DNA of 64,000 nt from assembly GCA_020809705.1 (NCBI GenBank), contig CP085828.1, forward strand, positions 6,262,001 to 6,326,000. The letters are read 5' to 3'. The first letter of the stretch is position 1. Each line of letters starts with the position of its first letter. This DNA comes from Calonectria ilicicola. Taxonomy: Eukaryota; Ascomycota; Sordariomycetes; Hypocreales; Nectriaceae. A model generated the notes under the pieces. It searched no databases. It was not told the origin of the DNA and saw only the letters and a program-made list of their open reading frames with translations. Below, piece after piece: positions 44,901-57,037 of the stretch. Position numbers and translations under genes: made by a program.

Positions 44901-46949
44901 GTAGAGGATATGATTCGCAGTTTCCTATATCAAATATTCTTGCAGCAGCGCCGTCTAATTCAGTTTGTTGTGGATGAAATGAACAGGGATAATGATGACT
45001 CATCTAACTTCTTTTCTAGCTGTGACAATCTGACTTCGATCTTTAAAAAGATCGTACAGTTTGATCAAAGCTTGAGATATGTCATCTTTATTGATGGATT
45101 AGACGAGTGCTATTCAAGAAATGAAGACAATCATCAGCCCAAGGAACTTCACAAATTTATCATGGACTGCAAGGATCATCCAAACTTGAAGGCATGTATC
45201 TCCAGCAGGCCATTGAATCTTTTCATGGCAAACTTAAGCGACGCTAAGCCCGTCCATGTGGATAAGGCCAACTTACTAGACATCGAATTTTGGGCTCAGC
45301 AAAAGCTCTCAGAAGCCGGGGCCGGAGCTGGCCTTGATACCACGAATTTGGTATCTAAAATTACCGAAAAGTCTCAAGGTTTAGCCATGTGGGCTGTCAT
45401 AACTGTTGGCAATACCATCTACGACATCGAACATGGCAACTTTAATTTTCAGTTTCAAAAATACCTAAATGTCGTCCCCACCAAGCTCCAAGATATATAC
45501 AACTGTATGCTTCTTGAAATTTCCAAAATACGGATCCAAGAAGCCTCAAAGATATTTCGGTTGGTTCTGGCAGCCCCAGGCAAGAAGATTGATCTTTCGC
45601 TGCTTTTGTTAGCTGAGGCAGATTACAAAGATTCGCATAGTCAACCAGATCCTTCAAATAGCATTCTCAATGCGCTTGAAGAGTCCTACAGATTAATCCA
45701 TTACGACATCGCGCAACAGGTTCCCATTAATAGGCCCTGGATGAGTTGTCGCATCAAGACTCGATGCTCAGATTTCCTTGAGGTTGAAGAGACAGGCAAA
45801 GTCCAATTTATACATCACACAGCAGAGACATTTATTTGTCGCACTCTTAAACAAGTCCCCAGCTGGAACGATACATTAGATTCTGATTTTGTTCCAATCC
45901 TCAATCTACTAAGTGCCAACATCGTTATGTTGAGAAAAGTGATGCCAGACGGGTCTGCTGGTCCAAAACATGAGAATACAGCAAATTACATCTCAAGCGC
46001 CCTAGAAATAGCTTCACTAGCTGATTCTGATGGAGAAGATCAACACTTATACGTGCATTTAGTTGATGAATTGGGTCGCATCTGTTTCGATTTGAGGAGT
46101 CAGTACACTCCAACAATTTTCAGCCACAATGAGAGTGAGCCAGAAAGCATGAACACGTTCGAAAACGAGTCAACAGCACAATACACTTGTCTTCTTGCTA
46201 TCAGAATAGGCCTTTGGAATTACTTGGAACACACGGTGAACCAACCTAGAGCTGAGTTAAATGACTGCGCGGGAAGGTCCTTGCTTCTTCACGCCATCAA
46301 TCAGCGAGATTTGGAAGCACTCCCCTGGGGAGATGCGAGGCCTAAAAACCTTTATCTCCCTCCTAGAAGTTTAGTGAAATCCCTTCTAGATCGCGGCTGC
46401 AATCCAAATGAGCAATTTGGAAGCCGCAACATATGTGGGGAAGTTCTTGAAGCTGGATACCACTACTTCTCAAATCAACGAATGAATCCTTCTCCAACTC
46501 CGTTGCATATCGCGCGCAATCGTGAGAATTGGATCGACATAATTGATTTGTTCCTTCGATCCGGGGTAGATAAAGACTTCGGGTATGACTTGGTCGAAAT
46601 TTCCCGCCCGAAAGTTACTGTGAGGCAAGCAATTTTCGATAACCTTAGAAATCGACGAATTCATGCCGCAAGGTTTACAGAACTTGAAAAACTCATGAAT
46701 TCTTCTTCCCCTTCGTCACCCTCAAAAAAATCACCCGAGACCTTGTCCGACAAAGTACCATCTCTGAGCGTGTCGCATAAAGCTAAAAGTCCCATTCGAA
46801 CACTGTGGCGTCGGACGGATACTGGATCAACTAAAGACGGAGTGGATGAAGATGCTGGCAAACACCCTAAGAAGTTTTTAAAAAATCTCAAAAGTTCATT
46901 TCACACTATCGGTAGTAGCTGGAAAAGTTCAAAGGGGGAAGGAGCATGA
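38936..46949 (+). CDS. Giant tandem double NLR: hydrolase-NACHT-ankyrin-hydrolase-NACHT
   Basis: Nine exons read by splice signals and frame: 38936-39186, 39265-39538, 39603-39935, 39981-40215, 40265-40360, 40413-44119, 44177-44336, 44416-44520 and 44575-46949 (2,511 residues). Domains: SesB-like alpha/beta hydrolase (LVFVHG about residue 85; AHSVGG 165-170); NACHT 1 (Walker A GPAGSGKS 452-459; Walker B FIIDGIDYY about 606); ankyrin repeats (about 1126-1400); second SesB-like hydrolase (VVFVHG about 1420; GHSLGG about 1512); NACHT 2 (GKPGCWKS 1779-1786, Walker B VIFIDGLDEC about 1890); and a poor ankyrin-like tail. Ankyrins and hydrolase 2 share one uninterrupted 3.7-kb exon, so the fusion is in the DNA. 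NACHT proteins are fungal incompatibility/immune receptors. Exon 4-5 borders and the start are the least certain parts. Confidence 0.75.
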
Positions 46950-47425
46950 TTTATAGCTCATCGTCCAAGCATCATTTGGGGCGTTGGCCTTGTCGAATAG
47001 CTGAAGTTGCAAAAGTAGAACCAATCTGAAATCAAATCGAGTAATTCTATTCATTCAATCTTACTATGAATAAGAGAGTATCGGCCATTTACGGGAGAAA
47101 TCCAAGACTACAAAATACGGCAAGTTATGTCAAAATCCATTTAGTTCAATATGCAGCATTTTGAAGTTTTTATTGCTATCGCAGGCATATTCTCAGGTCA
47201 ATAATACGGAAAAGCGGCTATTGATAGTTCAAATTAGGTCTAGAATCAAATTGCAATGGCAAATTTATTAGGTTTTCCATTCATGTTAGCATTTATGATA
47301 GCGCCGCAAAATGATTCTCTTCCCAAGCCAACGTCAGAATTTTTAAGCACGGATTTTGCAACGAATGCTTGATTCGGAATTTCTTAGGTCATAGTCGCGA
47401 ATTTACCGATACGTTAAAAATATTG
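46950..47425. other. Intergenic between convergent genes
   Basis: AT-rich 3' flanks. No gene or repeat seen. Confidence 0.4.
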
Positions 47426-48651
47426 TTAAAAGCCCGAGCTATAATTCATATTGGCCTGGCTGTAGTCCACCGCATTTGCCTGGCTATAATCCACCACGTT
47501 TGCCTGACTATAATCCACACTCGCTTGACTATAATCAACATTCGTTTGGCTGTAATCTGTGTTAGTCTGAGAAGGGTCGCCCGTCCCACCATCAGTCCCG
47601 TTATTATCACTACTATCTCCGAATAAATTCTTTATCTCTAGACCCAACACCTTGCCCGCCATCTTTCCTGCCATCTTCAACATACTTCCCATGCCACTAG
47701 ATCTCCCGCGTTGGTGGCCTCCCTGTGCGGGCTGGGTTTGTTGTACTTGCTGCGCCTGTCCTGACACAGCTGAGCTCTTTGGGAGAGATTGCAGTACCGC
47801 AACGAGGTCAGCTTGGATAGCATCTGGTACCCATGCTTCATATCCGCCGCCAAAGGTAGTCAGAACGTAATTTCGTTGGTCAAAGGCATCAAGTGCTACT
47901 TGCTAAGCTTGGATGAGCAAACTCATATTCAGTGAGGAGAAAAGAACTTGCCGAAACATTTACAAACATGCCACCCTTATTTCCATTTTCATCTTTTAAT
48001 CTCGAAATCCACGTATCCAATTCTGGATACACATTTGAGACGTTCCACGTCCCTCCATGCCCAGCGGTGATCATGACGAAGCTGCTTCCAGCTCCCAATG
48101 CCACAAGGCGTGGTGCGTCTGTGAAACCACCCTCCGGCTTGCGCAGTCTCTCGACGGCACTGTTGAGGTCTGTTGGGAGGTTCATCCATAGATAGTCTAC
48201 CCCATCAGTGACAAAATACGATGCGTTGTCTGGACCAAGACTAAGACGGATTTGGGAGATTTTGCGTGTAAGGAACCCATTAGCGTCCTTTTTATCAAGC
48301 CAGGCTACGAGATCGGCGGGAAGACCCGAGTGCTCTACACAATTTCAGTACCCCAATGCTGGGTAGAGTTTTATTTATACGATACCTTGGTAGTCTTTTC
48401 CATCTTTCCCTTTCCAAGTCATCAAATAACTACCGTTTACGCCAAAGACCATGCCATAAACGTAGGCGACTTGGAACGCATCCGTGGCATCCGAAAATCG
48501 ATTCGAAATTGTCGTTGGAACAGTTCCCCTTCAAATTATTAGCGGCTCTACATGAGCTACCTAGCAGGCTTGGAAAATACCATTTCCACATGGAAGGCGA
48601 CTGGAAAAGCCAGCAAGCATCTGGCCCAAAAGCGAAAACGGCGCTCGCCAT
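47426..48651 (-). CDS. Conserved-looking fungal protein with DYSQ-repeat tail
   Basis: Minus-strand gene. Clear exons are 48334-47952 and 47902-47426, preceded by one ending at 48386. The frame then reads YQEHSGLPADLVAWLDKKDANGFLT...LSLGPDNASYFVTDGVDYLWMNLP and VALGAGSSFVMITAGHGGTW, later FDQRNYVLTTFGGGYEAWVPD. Repeated GPD/GAG...W units suggest a beta-repeat fold known from uncharacterised fungal proteins. The C-terminus is disordered: Gln-rich, then MLKMAGKMAGKVLG, then six DYSQ[A/T]N-type repeats. The last intron (47951-47903) uses a GC donor (GCAAGT). The 5' end is unresolved: MASAVFAFGPDACWLF at 48651 fits the family but needs a frame change near 48530. Confidence 0.6.
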
Positions 48652-49745
48652 AATGGAAGGCGCAAACTGTGTAACCGCGTATAGTGAATGGTACGGGTCT
48701 CAGATGGGTCCGAGGTCTCAAATAGAATGCCGAGGTATTAACCTTATAAACAGATCAAGGCAGAATGAGGAGCACGACTAGTTGGGACAAAAGATCTAAG
48801 GCATTATTTCCGGCTTACAAAAGTGGTGGAGATCTACGTAAGTAAATGGAGCAAAACAATGATCAACGCCATGGATTTCGATTAGTGGAAGAAGTATTTT
48901 TCAGCCGTATTGCTGATGTTACTGTTGGGGTGGTGGAAACGATGCCGAGCTGCCGAGTTGCCAGCCCATTTCCCAGGAATTTTCCAAATAGTTCCGCCGT
49001 AGTGCTGATAATCTATGCAACCGCGCGGGACTAAGAATTAGGCAGCAGAGCAATACAAGTCAGGCCAATATATCACCTCGCCAGTTTGCCATCGCAGATA
49101 CGCGGATATCCATCCCGCAGCCCATGCATACTGGATAAGCGCTTTTCAGCATCGGCCATAATGAACGAAGTTTAGTCAAACCCAGATAATGCCAATACGG
49201 ATAACAATTTTGTGGCGGCTAAAGGATCCATTGTTGGGCAACAATGTCCAACCAACAGCCCGCTACATTTATCCATGCCAGTGGGTCATCTGCATCCAAG
49301 ATCGGTGATTAAGCTGAATGCAAGCACGCAAGTCAGGCTAAGTCCCAATGGAGTACCGCCCGAGGTTACAGTGCTGACGGTCAAGGAAGTATGAATATTT
49401 CAGCAATTGCGGACCAAAACTCAAAAAAGTTATACCACGGGATTCGAGTTGATCTCTATCTTGCAACTAGGCTAGTTCAGCATTTCAAACCCATTTACAT
49501 GAGTTTGCTTTCATCTTCAAACCCATCATATTCGAATTCTCGCCACATCACAAAATGCACAAGACAAATGGGACATATCAACGTTGGCCATGCCTAGAGT
49601 TTGTTTCAAAATAGCAATGGAAGATTTATATTTCAATTTTGCCCATTCCAATACGAGACATGTGCAGGATACACCATGTAACTATTCATCACCTCCAATT
49701 CAATGCGCTCCACCACTACCCTTCCGCAATGCCGAGCATCTACCA
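48652..49745. other. Intergenic, nothing supported
   Basis: Only short overlapping frames. No domain or repeat recognised. Confidence 0.4.
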
Positions 49746-50096
49746 TCAAATAATCTCGAAGCTACGGAACTGGACACCAATGCATTGAGTCGCAGCGTCA
49801 TAGTATCTGGGGTTGCGATCCCGAAGCTTTCCCTTGCAGTCTGCCTTCTCATAAAAGTAGATCTTGGTCGGGTCAGGGATGAATCCACCACCTGAGAGCG
49901 CGCCCGTTTTGAAGGAGTCAAAGGCAGTCAGCTGGTCGTTTGTAAGGGTAAGGCAGCTACCAAGACCAGTACGTCCAGTGATGCTCGCTTTACCTTGGCA
50001 CGGGAAACCAGTGTGCCAGGCGGTAAAGTCGACATTAATGGCGGCGGCTTGTGCAATAAGCAGAGCCGGGGCAGCAATTAAGGTAGAGAAACGCAT
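49746..50096 (-). CDS. Small secreted cysteine-containing protein
   Basis: 116 residues from ATG 50096. A clear signal peptide (MRFSTLIAAPALLIAQAAA) is followed by a 97-residue mature protein with four Cys (in FPCQG, GSCLT, ADCKG and TQCIG), enough for two disulphides. The size and composition are those of fungal effector-like or small secreted proteins. A beta-rich fold is likely. No named family recognised. It has an isolated position, with 1.1 kb empty downstream and more than 2 kb upstream. Confidence 0.72.
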   Translation of the reverse strand: MRFSTLIAAPALLIAQAAAINVDFTAWHTGFPCQGKASITGRTGLGSCLTLTNDQLTAFDSFKTGALSGGGFIPDPTKIYFYEKADCKGKLRDRNPRYYDAATQCIGVQFRSFEII

Positions 50097-52179
50097 GATC
50101 TATTAATTGTTAGAGAAATCATTAGTGAATCACTTTTCGATTGAGGCACTCACGGCGGTTTTTTATAAAGTCCTGCTGTCTCCAGGATGTCGATGACTGC
50201 AATTGTCTGGTGATGGGTTAGCATGTTATTCAAGGCATTCAGAGGAGACCTTTTATTACTTTGTGACTTGCTGCGGGATGGCTGCTCTGGGGAGTTAATT
50301 AAAAAAATTTAGAAGATAATTGCAAGCCTTTTATATGTCTTCATCTTCATAATGAAAATTGAATGAACTGATGGAATCTTAGTGATGTGCTAACTGAATT
50401 GGGCTTCCCTCTTCAGAGTGGATCCGAGGACATCGCTTCCGCAAAGTCAGAGCTGACTACAGCGATTACAATATCAACTTGCATCAAGCTTCTTTCCCTT
50501 TCTGCATGGAATTCAACTTGTCACACTTTATCACATTTTGTCGGTAAACACAAGGAACGGGCCGCTTGGCCACCAGTTGTCGTATTAGGAAATGGCAGAA
50601 CGGCAACGCCCCACTCAGCTGAGAAAAAGTCCAACTAATGCATCAGCGGCCGCCGTCCTCGGATCCTACCGAGGGATTCTTCTCGGATCCGCCTAATTAG
50701 AGAAACTCTAAATCATTGAAGATCAATACAAAGGCCACAGCTCTCGTGAACTATTCACGTAGCTACCGCTCATCCTTCCCAGACGCAGCTTAGTCACCTT
50801 CAAGTCCCTGGCAAAAGTCCAGCGTAGTCGACGGTGAGGCGCAGTTAGACTCGAGGAGTGGACCCTGTCTTTGAACAGCCGAGGCGGCGAGCATTCATCT
50901 GACTACATATATTGAACCACATGGCCCCAAGGCCAAAGGAGCAAAGAGCAATCTCATTTGAATCTGACTAATGGCTTTAATAAGACGATTTGAAGCATCA
51001 ATGTCAGGCCTGAAGCTCGTGTGTGCCAGTCAGCTAAGCATATAGTACTTCAACAGCTTTATAAAGTCGCTTCATTTGACTCTGATCTGGCCCCATGATG
51101 CTACTAAACACATTCTTCTTACTAGTTGTAGAAAAGAACTCGGAGAATGTTAGATCCATATCGAAAACGATTGTATTAGATATAATTCATTAACTTCCAT
51201 CACTTGCCGCTGACCGAAATACGAACTACTACAACCTACATGAATTTCAGCTCAACCGACCTACAGCACGCGGCCAATTAGCGCATTTTTCTTGGGTCCT
51301 AGACTCCTCAGTAGTATAGCCCAATCGGGTCTTGCACTCGCGAAGCTCTTGGCCGTATTTACTAATATTAGAGCAGGCAGAAACAATCAACACCTTGAGG
51401 TCAAACGTATAGATACCACGGGTTATGACTAAGTTCACTACCAAGACACTATCCTATCCACTCCGCGCCTGGGTGGTAGAATCCACCCTTCCAACTTCAG
51501 GCTCCGCGCTATCCGGCTCATACATATAAATAGTTATAGTTTCATCGGCATCACAAAGAAGTGTGAAATTCCAGTGAGAGCTTCCGGGTGGCAAGATCAA
51601 GATTCACCCACAAAACCCTTGTTGCAAATGATGTGCCTTGTTGCAGGAGTCCCCCCAGATTGTGGACGCTCACCATTTACGTTCGTATTCCTTGAGCCAC
51701 TAGCCACTAGACTGAAAGTCGTGAGTAGTACAGCCGCTGCAAGCGAGGTAGTTTCCGCGGTGGTAGAAGTCGCTGTCGTCGTATTCGTAGCAGGACCCAG
51801 AGTCGCGATGCTTGTTTCTACCGAAATCAGGGTAGTGTCCACCGTGGGAACGCTCGTGTCTGTTGTAATCGAGGAAACATATTGGTGGTGAACAGAGGCA
51901 AGTGAGCCTCCAGCAACGAAGAAACTAATGTTCCTATCGCAAGAGATATGAAACAGTTATTCCCCGCCGGGGAAAGTTAGCATTAAAGTGGTGTGTTATG
52001 AAATGTTTATTACTGCCTTGATAAGCCGTACATGGAAACCTTTATCCCATAAGCCACCCGAACTCCTATCTATTGCCATCTACCTTCAGACCTTCAGTTG
52101 GCTGCATCAATAATTGCTGCCCAATCCAGCAGTTATTACAGCCACGTCTTATTGCTCTCAATGTCTATAAGGAACTAGT
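50097..52179. other. Gene-poor region with a Ser/Thr-rich gene fragment
   Basis: On minus, about 51960-51597, an open frame reads HISCDRNISFFVAGGSLASV followed by a Thr/Ser-rich stretch (TSVPTVDTTLISVETSIATL) and a hydrophobic segment (SLAAAVLLTTFSLVASG). It resembles the tail of a GPI-anchored or mucin-like wall protein but has no start, so it may be a decayed fragment. The rest shows no gene. Confidence 0.3.
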
Positions 52180-53030
52180 GTTGTTGTTTACTTAGAAAGG
52201 TATTATTATTTAATTTATAGATAAGCTTTTAAAGGAGCTTCTTTTAGTAATAAATAAAGCTTTTTATTTATTTAATTTTATTATTTTTTATTTATTTATA
52301 AGGTTAATTTTTAAAGATTTTATAATTAAATAATATGTAAGAAGATAAGAGGTGTGTTATCTAATCCAATAGACCAAAAGATCAACCAATTCTCGCACAT
52401 TGTGCGGGAATTGCACCTCACATCAGTATATAAGGCACTTCCTTACATAATATTAATTATATTATTTATTATTAAAATAAATTTAATATTTTAATTATTT
52501 AAAATATAATTAAAAATTAGATTTATTTAATTTTATTTTAATAAAAATAAGATTTTATATATTTATTATTATTAAAAAGATTATATATATATAAAATTTC
52601 AACAATAATAAGATATTAAAAATATTTATAAATAATTATATATATAAAAATTATTTTTAATTTATAAAATAAAAAAAATTTTAAATTAAATAATTTAAAT
52701 TAAGTAAACATTTTTTAATATTAAATTTTAATAAAGTTTTTTATTAAAATATTAAAAAAAAATATCTTTAAATTATTGTAATATTTAATAATTTTTTTAT
52801 TTTAATTTTATATTTATAAGCTTAATTTAATATATTAACTTAATTTTATTAGATAATTAGACTTTTATATAAATAAAGAAAAAAAAAAATTAAAAAAAAA
52901 TAAAACAGTTATTGAGATTTGATTTAGGGAATGCAAAACCCAATACAAAATAAATACCAGGCTCTCAAGAAAGAAAAATTTTAAAGGTCTCCTTCAGTGC
53001 GGAATGATCAGAATTTGTAAAAGTCAAAAA
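52180..53030. other. Extremely AT-rich block
   Basis: Apart from the embedded LTR, this block is almost only A and T, with long runs of TTTAATT-type sequence and no open frame. It looks like an old RIP-saturated repeat whose identity is lost. Confidence 0.6.
52336..52447 (+). repeat. Solo LTR of a short-LTR family, copy B
   Basis: 112 bp, nearly identical to 10889-10999, with a perfect TAATA duplication on both sides (52331-52335 and 52448-52452). Its normal base composition stands out from the AT-rich block it sits in, so it inserted after that block decayed. Confidence 0.85.
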
Positions 53031-53060
53031 ATAATTCAGGAGCTTTGTCTTCCTCCCATC

Positions 53061-53272
53061 TGTGAAGGGCTGGTCCTGGGTTTATTCAACCTGAAGGGTG
53101 CTCTGTATTAGTCTATCTAAAGCTAAGGAGGAAGGAGAAGAAGACGATCAGAAGAACGTGTTCTTCTGGTTATATATGCCTTGGTGTGCCCTCGCTACCA
53201 ACATAGTCATGAAGCTTAATCTAGGTGGATACGGCATAGCCGTAATCCTCTGCCAGGCTTCAGCCTGTGACA
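53061..53272 (+). repeat. Gypsy solo LTR, copy 4
   Basis: 212 bp with a perfect CCATC duplication (53056-53060 and 53273-53277). In plus coordinates it lies in the same orientation as the LTRs of the full element. Confidence 0.95.
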
Positions 53273-56200
53273 CCATCCAAGTGATGCCCCCACAGGACCG
53301 AAGCGGCGGACAAGATGTTGGTGGCTTCAAAAGCCCATTTCCAAACTTAGTGTGAAAATACCATCCACAATTGGTCAATTTTGGATCTTATTTCGATAAT
53401 TTGTTTGCCAAAAACAAGTGCTATCGAAAACCAACAGACAATCGATTGTGTTTTCCCAGGGTCCAGCTCATCCAAAATTAATCTTTCAGTAATACCAGCG
53501 CCTAACAAGTTCCTTCTTCTCACAACCCCCGAAAATGCGTTTCAAGCTTGGAAATTCGGTGTCATAGCTGGGTATACTTTCTAGCAAATTAGTTGTACTT
53601 TTAAATGGACTCTTTCAGACACAGTTCACCGACACCCCTAATTTAGCGTCCATACATTGCTTTCATCTCTCTCCATATCTCCTATCTTTTAAACGATGCT
53701 GCACATACTTTACTCGGATCTGTCAAGCCTTTTAGGTACGGTTTCAATTGGACTGTCTCTGGCGCGAAAAGTTTGGTAGTGTGAGAGAAGGGCAGCTCCA
53801 GAGCCACTGTGGGGAGCAGGTGTAAAAGGCCTTTATGATCCGCGTATTATGCCATCCTGGGTTGCAACAAGTGGGTGGATCGAATGGCAGCTCATTTATT
53901 GATTCCTCGCTCCACGCTTCGGGTTCGTTTATTCTGTCGAGTTGTTCGAAAATACGTGAGCAAATCGTGTCGCATTCCAGGCTGTGAAAGCAACCACAGA
54001 TCTTCATAGTAAGAACGTATTGGCACATTGTGGTAAATTTTAATATGGCATTTACAGGCACGAATTTGGGCTTTCAAGGAACCCTTTTAAGCACAACTCA
54101 ACATAATCTGGATCGTGACTAACTGCAGTTTATTCCGACACAAGGCAACCCACGTGCTAGAACCTCCAAATCAGTCCGTACAAACAGAAATGATTTCCCA
54201 GGATTCCTGTCACTGACAAACTCTAGACGATATTTATAGTTCATGTGACTTTCAGTCTATGAACAGTGCAAGGTGTGACGAGCTGTACGTAAAAGGCAAC
54301 CACGTTGACAAACAAAGCAGCACCAGCGCAACGTGGAAACAAAGGTGATTGTCGTCAGCTCTCTCGTGCTAGTGATCTTGTGATTAGAAGCGTTTCAGCG
54401 AGGAACACGGAATGTCATGTTTCAGTCCATCGGAAAGCTAATCACCCGGTTTCACGCAGACATGGTTGATTGCATCCATCTCCAACAAGCCTTGGTGTGG
54501 TGACGTCACAATTGCAACTACGCTCCAAGAATGCCTGAGGGATGGTTTTTTTTTTAATTCCAATAAAGTGGAAGTGGAAGTGGTAAAAAGAACAACCGTA
54601 TACGAAAACGTGGAACACTTCATCCATCGCCCATGCATGACAAGGCAGGACTTTAAAGCAAGACCTCAAGGCCAACAACGCTCTACGGAGATGGTAGGGG
54701 TCGTTCTTAGCTCGTGGCATTCGATGTTCCAAAGACATACTGTTTACTTTGTCGGTATGGGCAAGCTGACTCGTAGCAAAGGAGCGACGCTTTGATTCAT
54801 TGAGGCTTGACTCAGCAGTTTGGCCCGGCTTCCGGCCGGTTACACCGCAAGAGACATTCAGCGCCTGAGGCAACACAAACTGCCATGATTCATGCTTTAT
54901 GGAATGAGATGGAAGATTCAGGCTCAGATGTCACAGTCAGAATGGATTTCAAGATGCTCCACCTACCAGGGTTGTAGCATATCCCGCCCACTGTATTGGC
55001 AAAGGATTTGCTTACACTTGGTGAGTTGGAGACGAAATGCCCCACGTCAGAGGGGTCGCATCTCTGCTGTAAATTTAGCATTGCATTGCTGGGAGGAGAG
55101 CAATGCCAAGTCACCTTGTCGGCCGAAAGAGGTCACTTGTGGACTGAGCAATGGTGCCGTGTTGCAATGTAAACAGCAAAATACATACAGAATACTTGAC
55201 TAGACGCAGGACGCGCAAGAGGTCCCGGGACCGGCAGGACAGTTCCCGGTGCCCCGACCGTGGTTGGCTGAGGGGGATTTTTGAGGCGCAAAAAAAAAAA
55301 ATACCCGACAATGCCCATCCGGGGCGGCACAATGTGCGCGGTGCGAAGTGGAATAGTCGCTCTGCAGCGCGCCCACACCCACAGCGGCTGGCAGCACAGA
55401 TCGTCGACTGGCCAAAGTCAAAGTGAGAGGCTGGCTGAGACGCCTCGGGCGCTGTGATTCGGCCCTGAAGCGAGACACGGAGATGGAGCAGCTGGCCATT
55501 CGTCCCGTCCTTCGCCTGAGGCCCGCAGCATGCGCAGTGCGATGCCAAGGCCCGGGAAAATAAAAAAACAGATTTAACAAGCAGGGCCACCGATGGGATT
55601 CCCGTCTACGGCATTAGGCATTAGGAGAGGGAATGCAGATGGCCAGTCCAAACCCATGGAGCTGGGTAGGCGAGATGGGGTCATCCGATCACATACCCAA
55701 TCAGGCAATGTGCGGGCGCGGCCGACGGTCAACCGAAGGGTTTAGCAGACGTGCGTCATTGATCGACAAAGGAGCTGATCACTCGCCTCCTTGACTCGAG
55801 ATCGAGACCGACGGGTGCAGCAGCTAATCTGACTGGCCTCAGCGACAAATGGCTGTTTTTTTTTTTTCTCTTCTAGCGCCAAATACACAAAAAGAGGCTG
55901 CGATAACGGCAACGGGGAAAGGGGACAAACCCAGAAGGGGAGGGGGAGCGGTTGGAGAAGTCTATTTAGAACGGCCCGGGGGTTAGTTTGGACCATTAGT
56001 TCACCTAGGGTTTCACCCTTCAGGGACAAGGCAATGTAGGTAAAAGCACAGTGAGCGTGGAGGGGAAGACGAAAAGAAGACAGGTGAAAAGGGAGAGCAA
56101 AAAAATAGAAAGTCCAGCAGAAACGAAACAAACGGCCAATCCCCTTCTTTGGCGTCAGATCTCATTCTGTGTTTTTTTTTCACCTTTCTTTTTTGGAATG

Positions 56201-57037
56201 ATGATGATCCAGCGGTCTACCCAGAATCGGTTCCCGTGTCTCACAATGGGTGACGCCATTGGTCACCGGAGGACGGCACGCCCGCCCTCTGCACAAGCAC
56301 CAGGCTGGATGCGTGGGATTAATTTCTGGGTACTGGGGGGGGACACACTGCATAATGTACAGGTGCAGTCGAGCTGCGATGTTCGGGGAGATGATCACGG
56401 CCACGACGGCCGGGCTAGAGGGCTTAGACAAGTCGGCGCAAAACACAAGTCACACGCCTGGCGTCGATGCTACTACGCCTGCGCTCCACGTCGGCTCTGT
56501 GCCTACAGACCACCCACCAGCAGGCAAATGCGACGCTGCGGGATGCGACACGATCCAGCCCTCCCCCCGCCCTGGGCCATGCCATGTGAACCGAACTGCT
56601 GATGTCACGGAGGCGGGCTGCAGCGCGGCTGGTAGGGCCCCGGGCGATGTGGGGGCCCACTGCGGTCACTGGGTGCCGCTAAGAGGTGCCTAGACGGGTC
56701 CCCCCTCAGGGCCCTCAAAGCTCAAAGGGTCCGCCTGACGGGCGCCAGCCCAGCACCAGCCCAGCACCAGCTCAGCGCCCCCATTGGCCGAGCAGCCCCC
56801 GTCCACGCCCTGCCACCAATCGTCTTGCACACCTTGTCAGACTAAAATGTGCTTTATCCAGTCTTCCGCGCTATGCTCGAGCCAAGCCCAGGGTCCCAAC
56901 GACTCTGTATAACTGCAGTCATGGGTCTTGTCTTCCCCTTCCGCCTCTAGACCTCTCCTCCTCCTCTCTCTCCCTCCTCCGTCTCAGTCCGACTCCTGCT
57001 GTGCTGCTGGCCATACGCAGGTCGTCCGTCTGGAACC
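53273..57037. other. Long intergenic region upstream of PHO8
   Basis: No gene supported. Frames at 53744-54061, 54442-54876, 55111-55590 and 56051-56693 overlap others and lack domains. From about 55.8 kb GC content rises, with A- and T-runs. The last 100 bases before 57038 are a CT-rich tract (CCTCTCCTCCTCCTCTCTCT), a typical fungal promoter/leader element. Confidence 0.4.

Noticed and set aside
54442..54876. Reverse ORF of 144 codons with several Cys
   Set aside because: It overlaps a forward ORF of similar size, with no signal peptide or recognisable domain.
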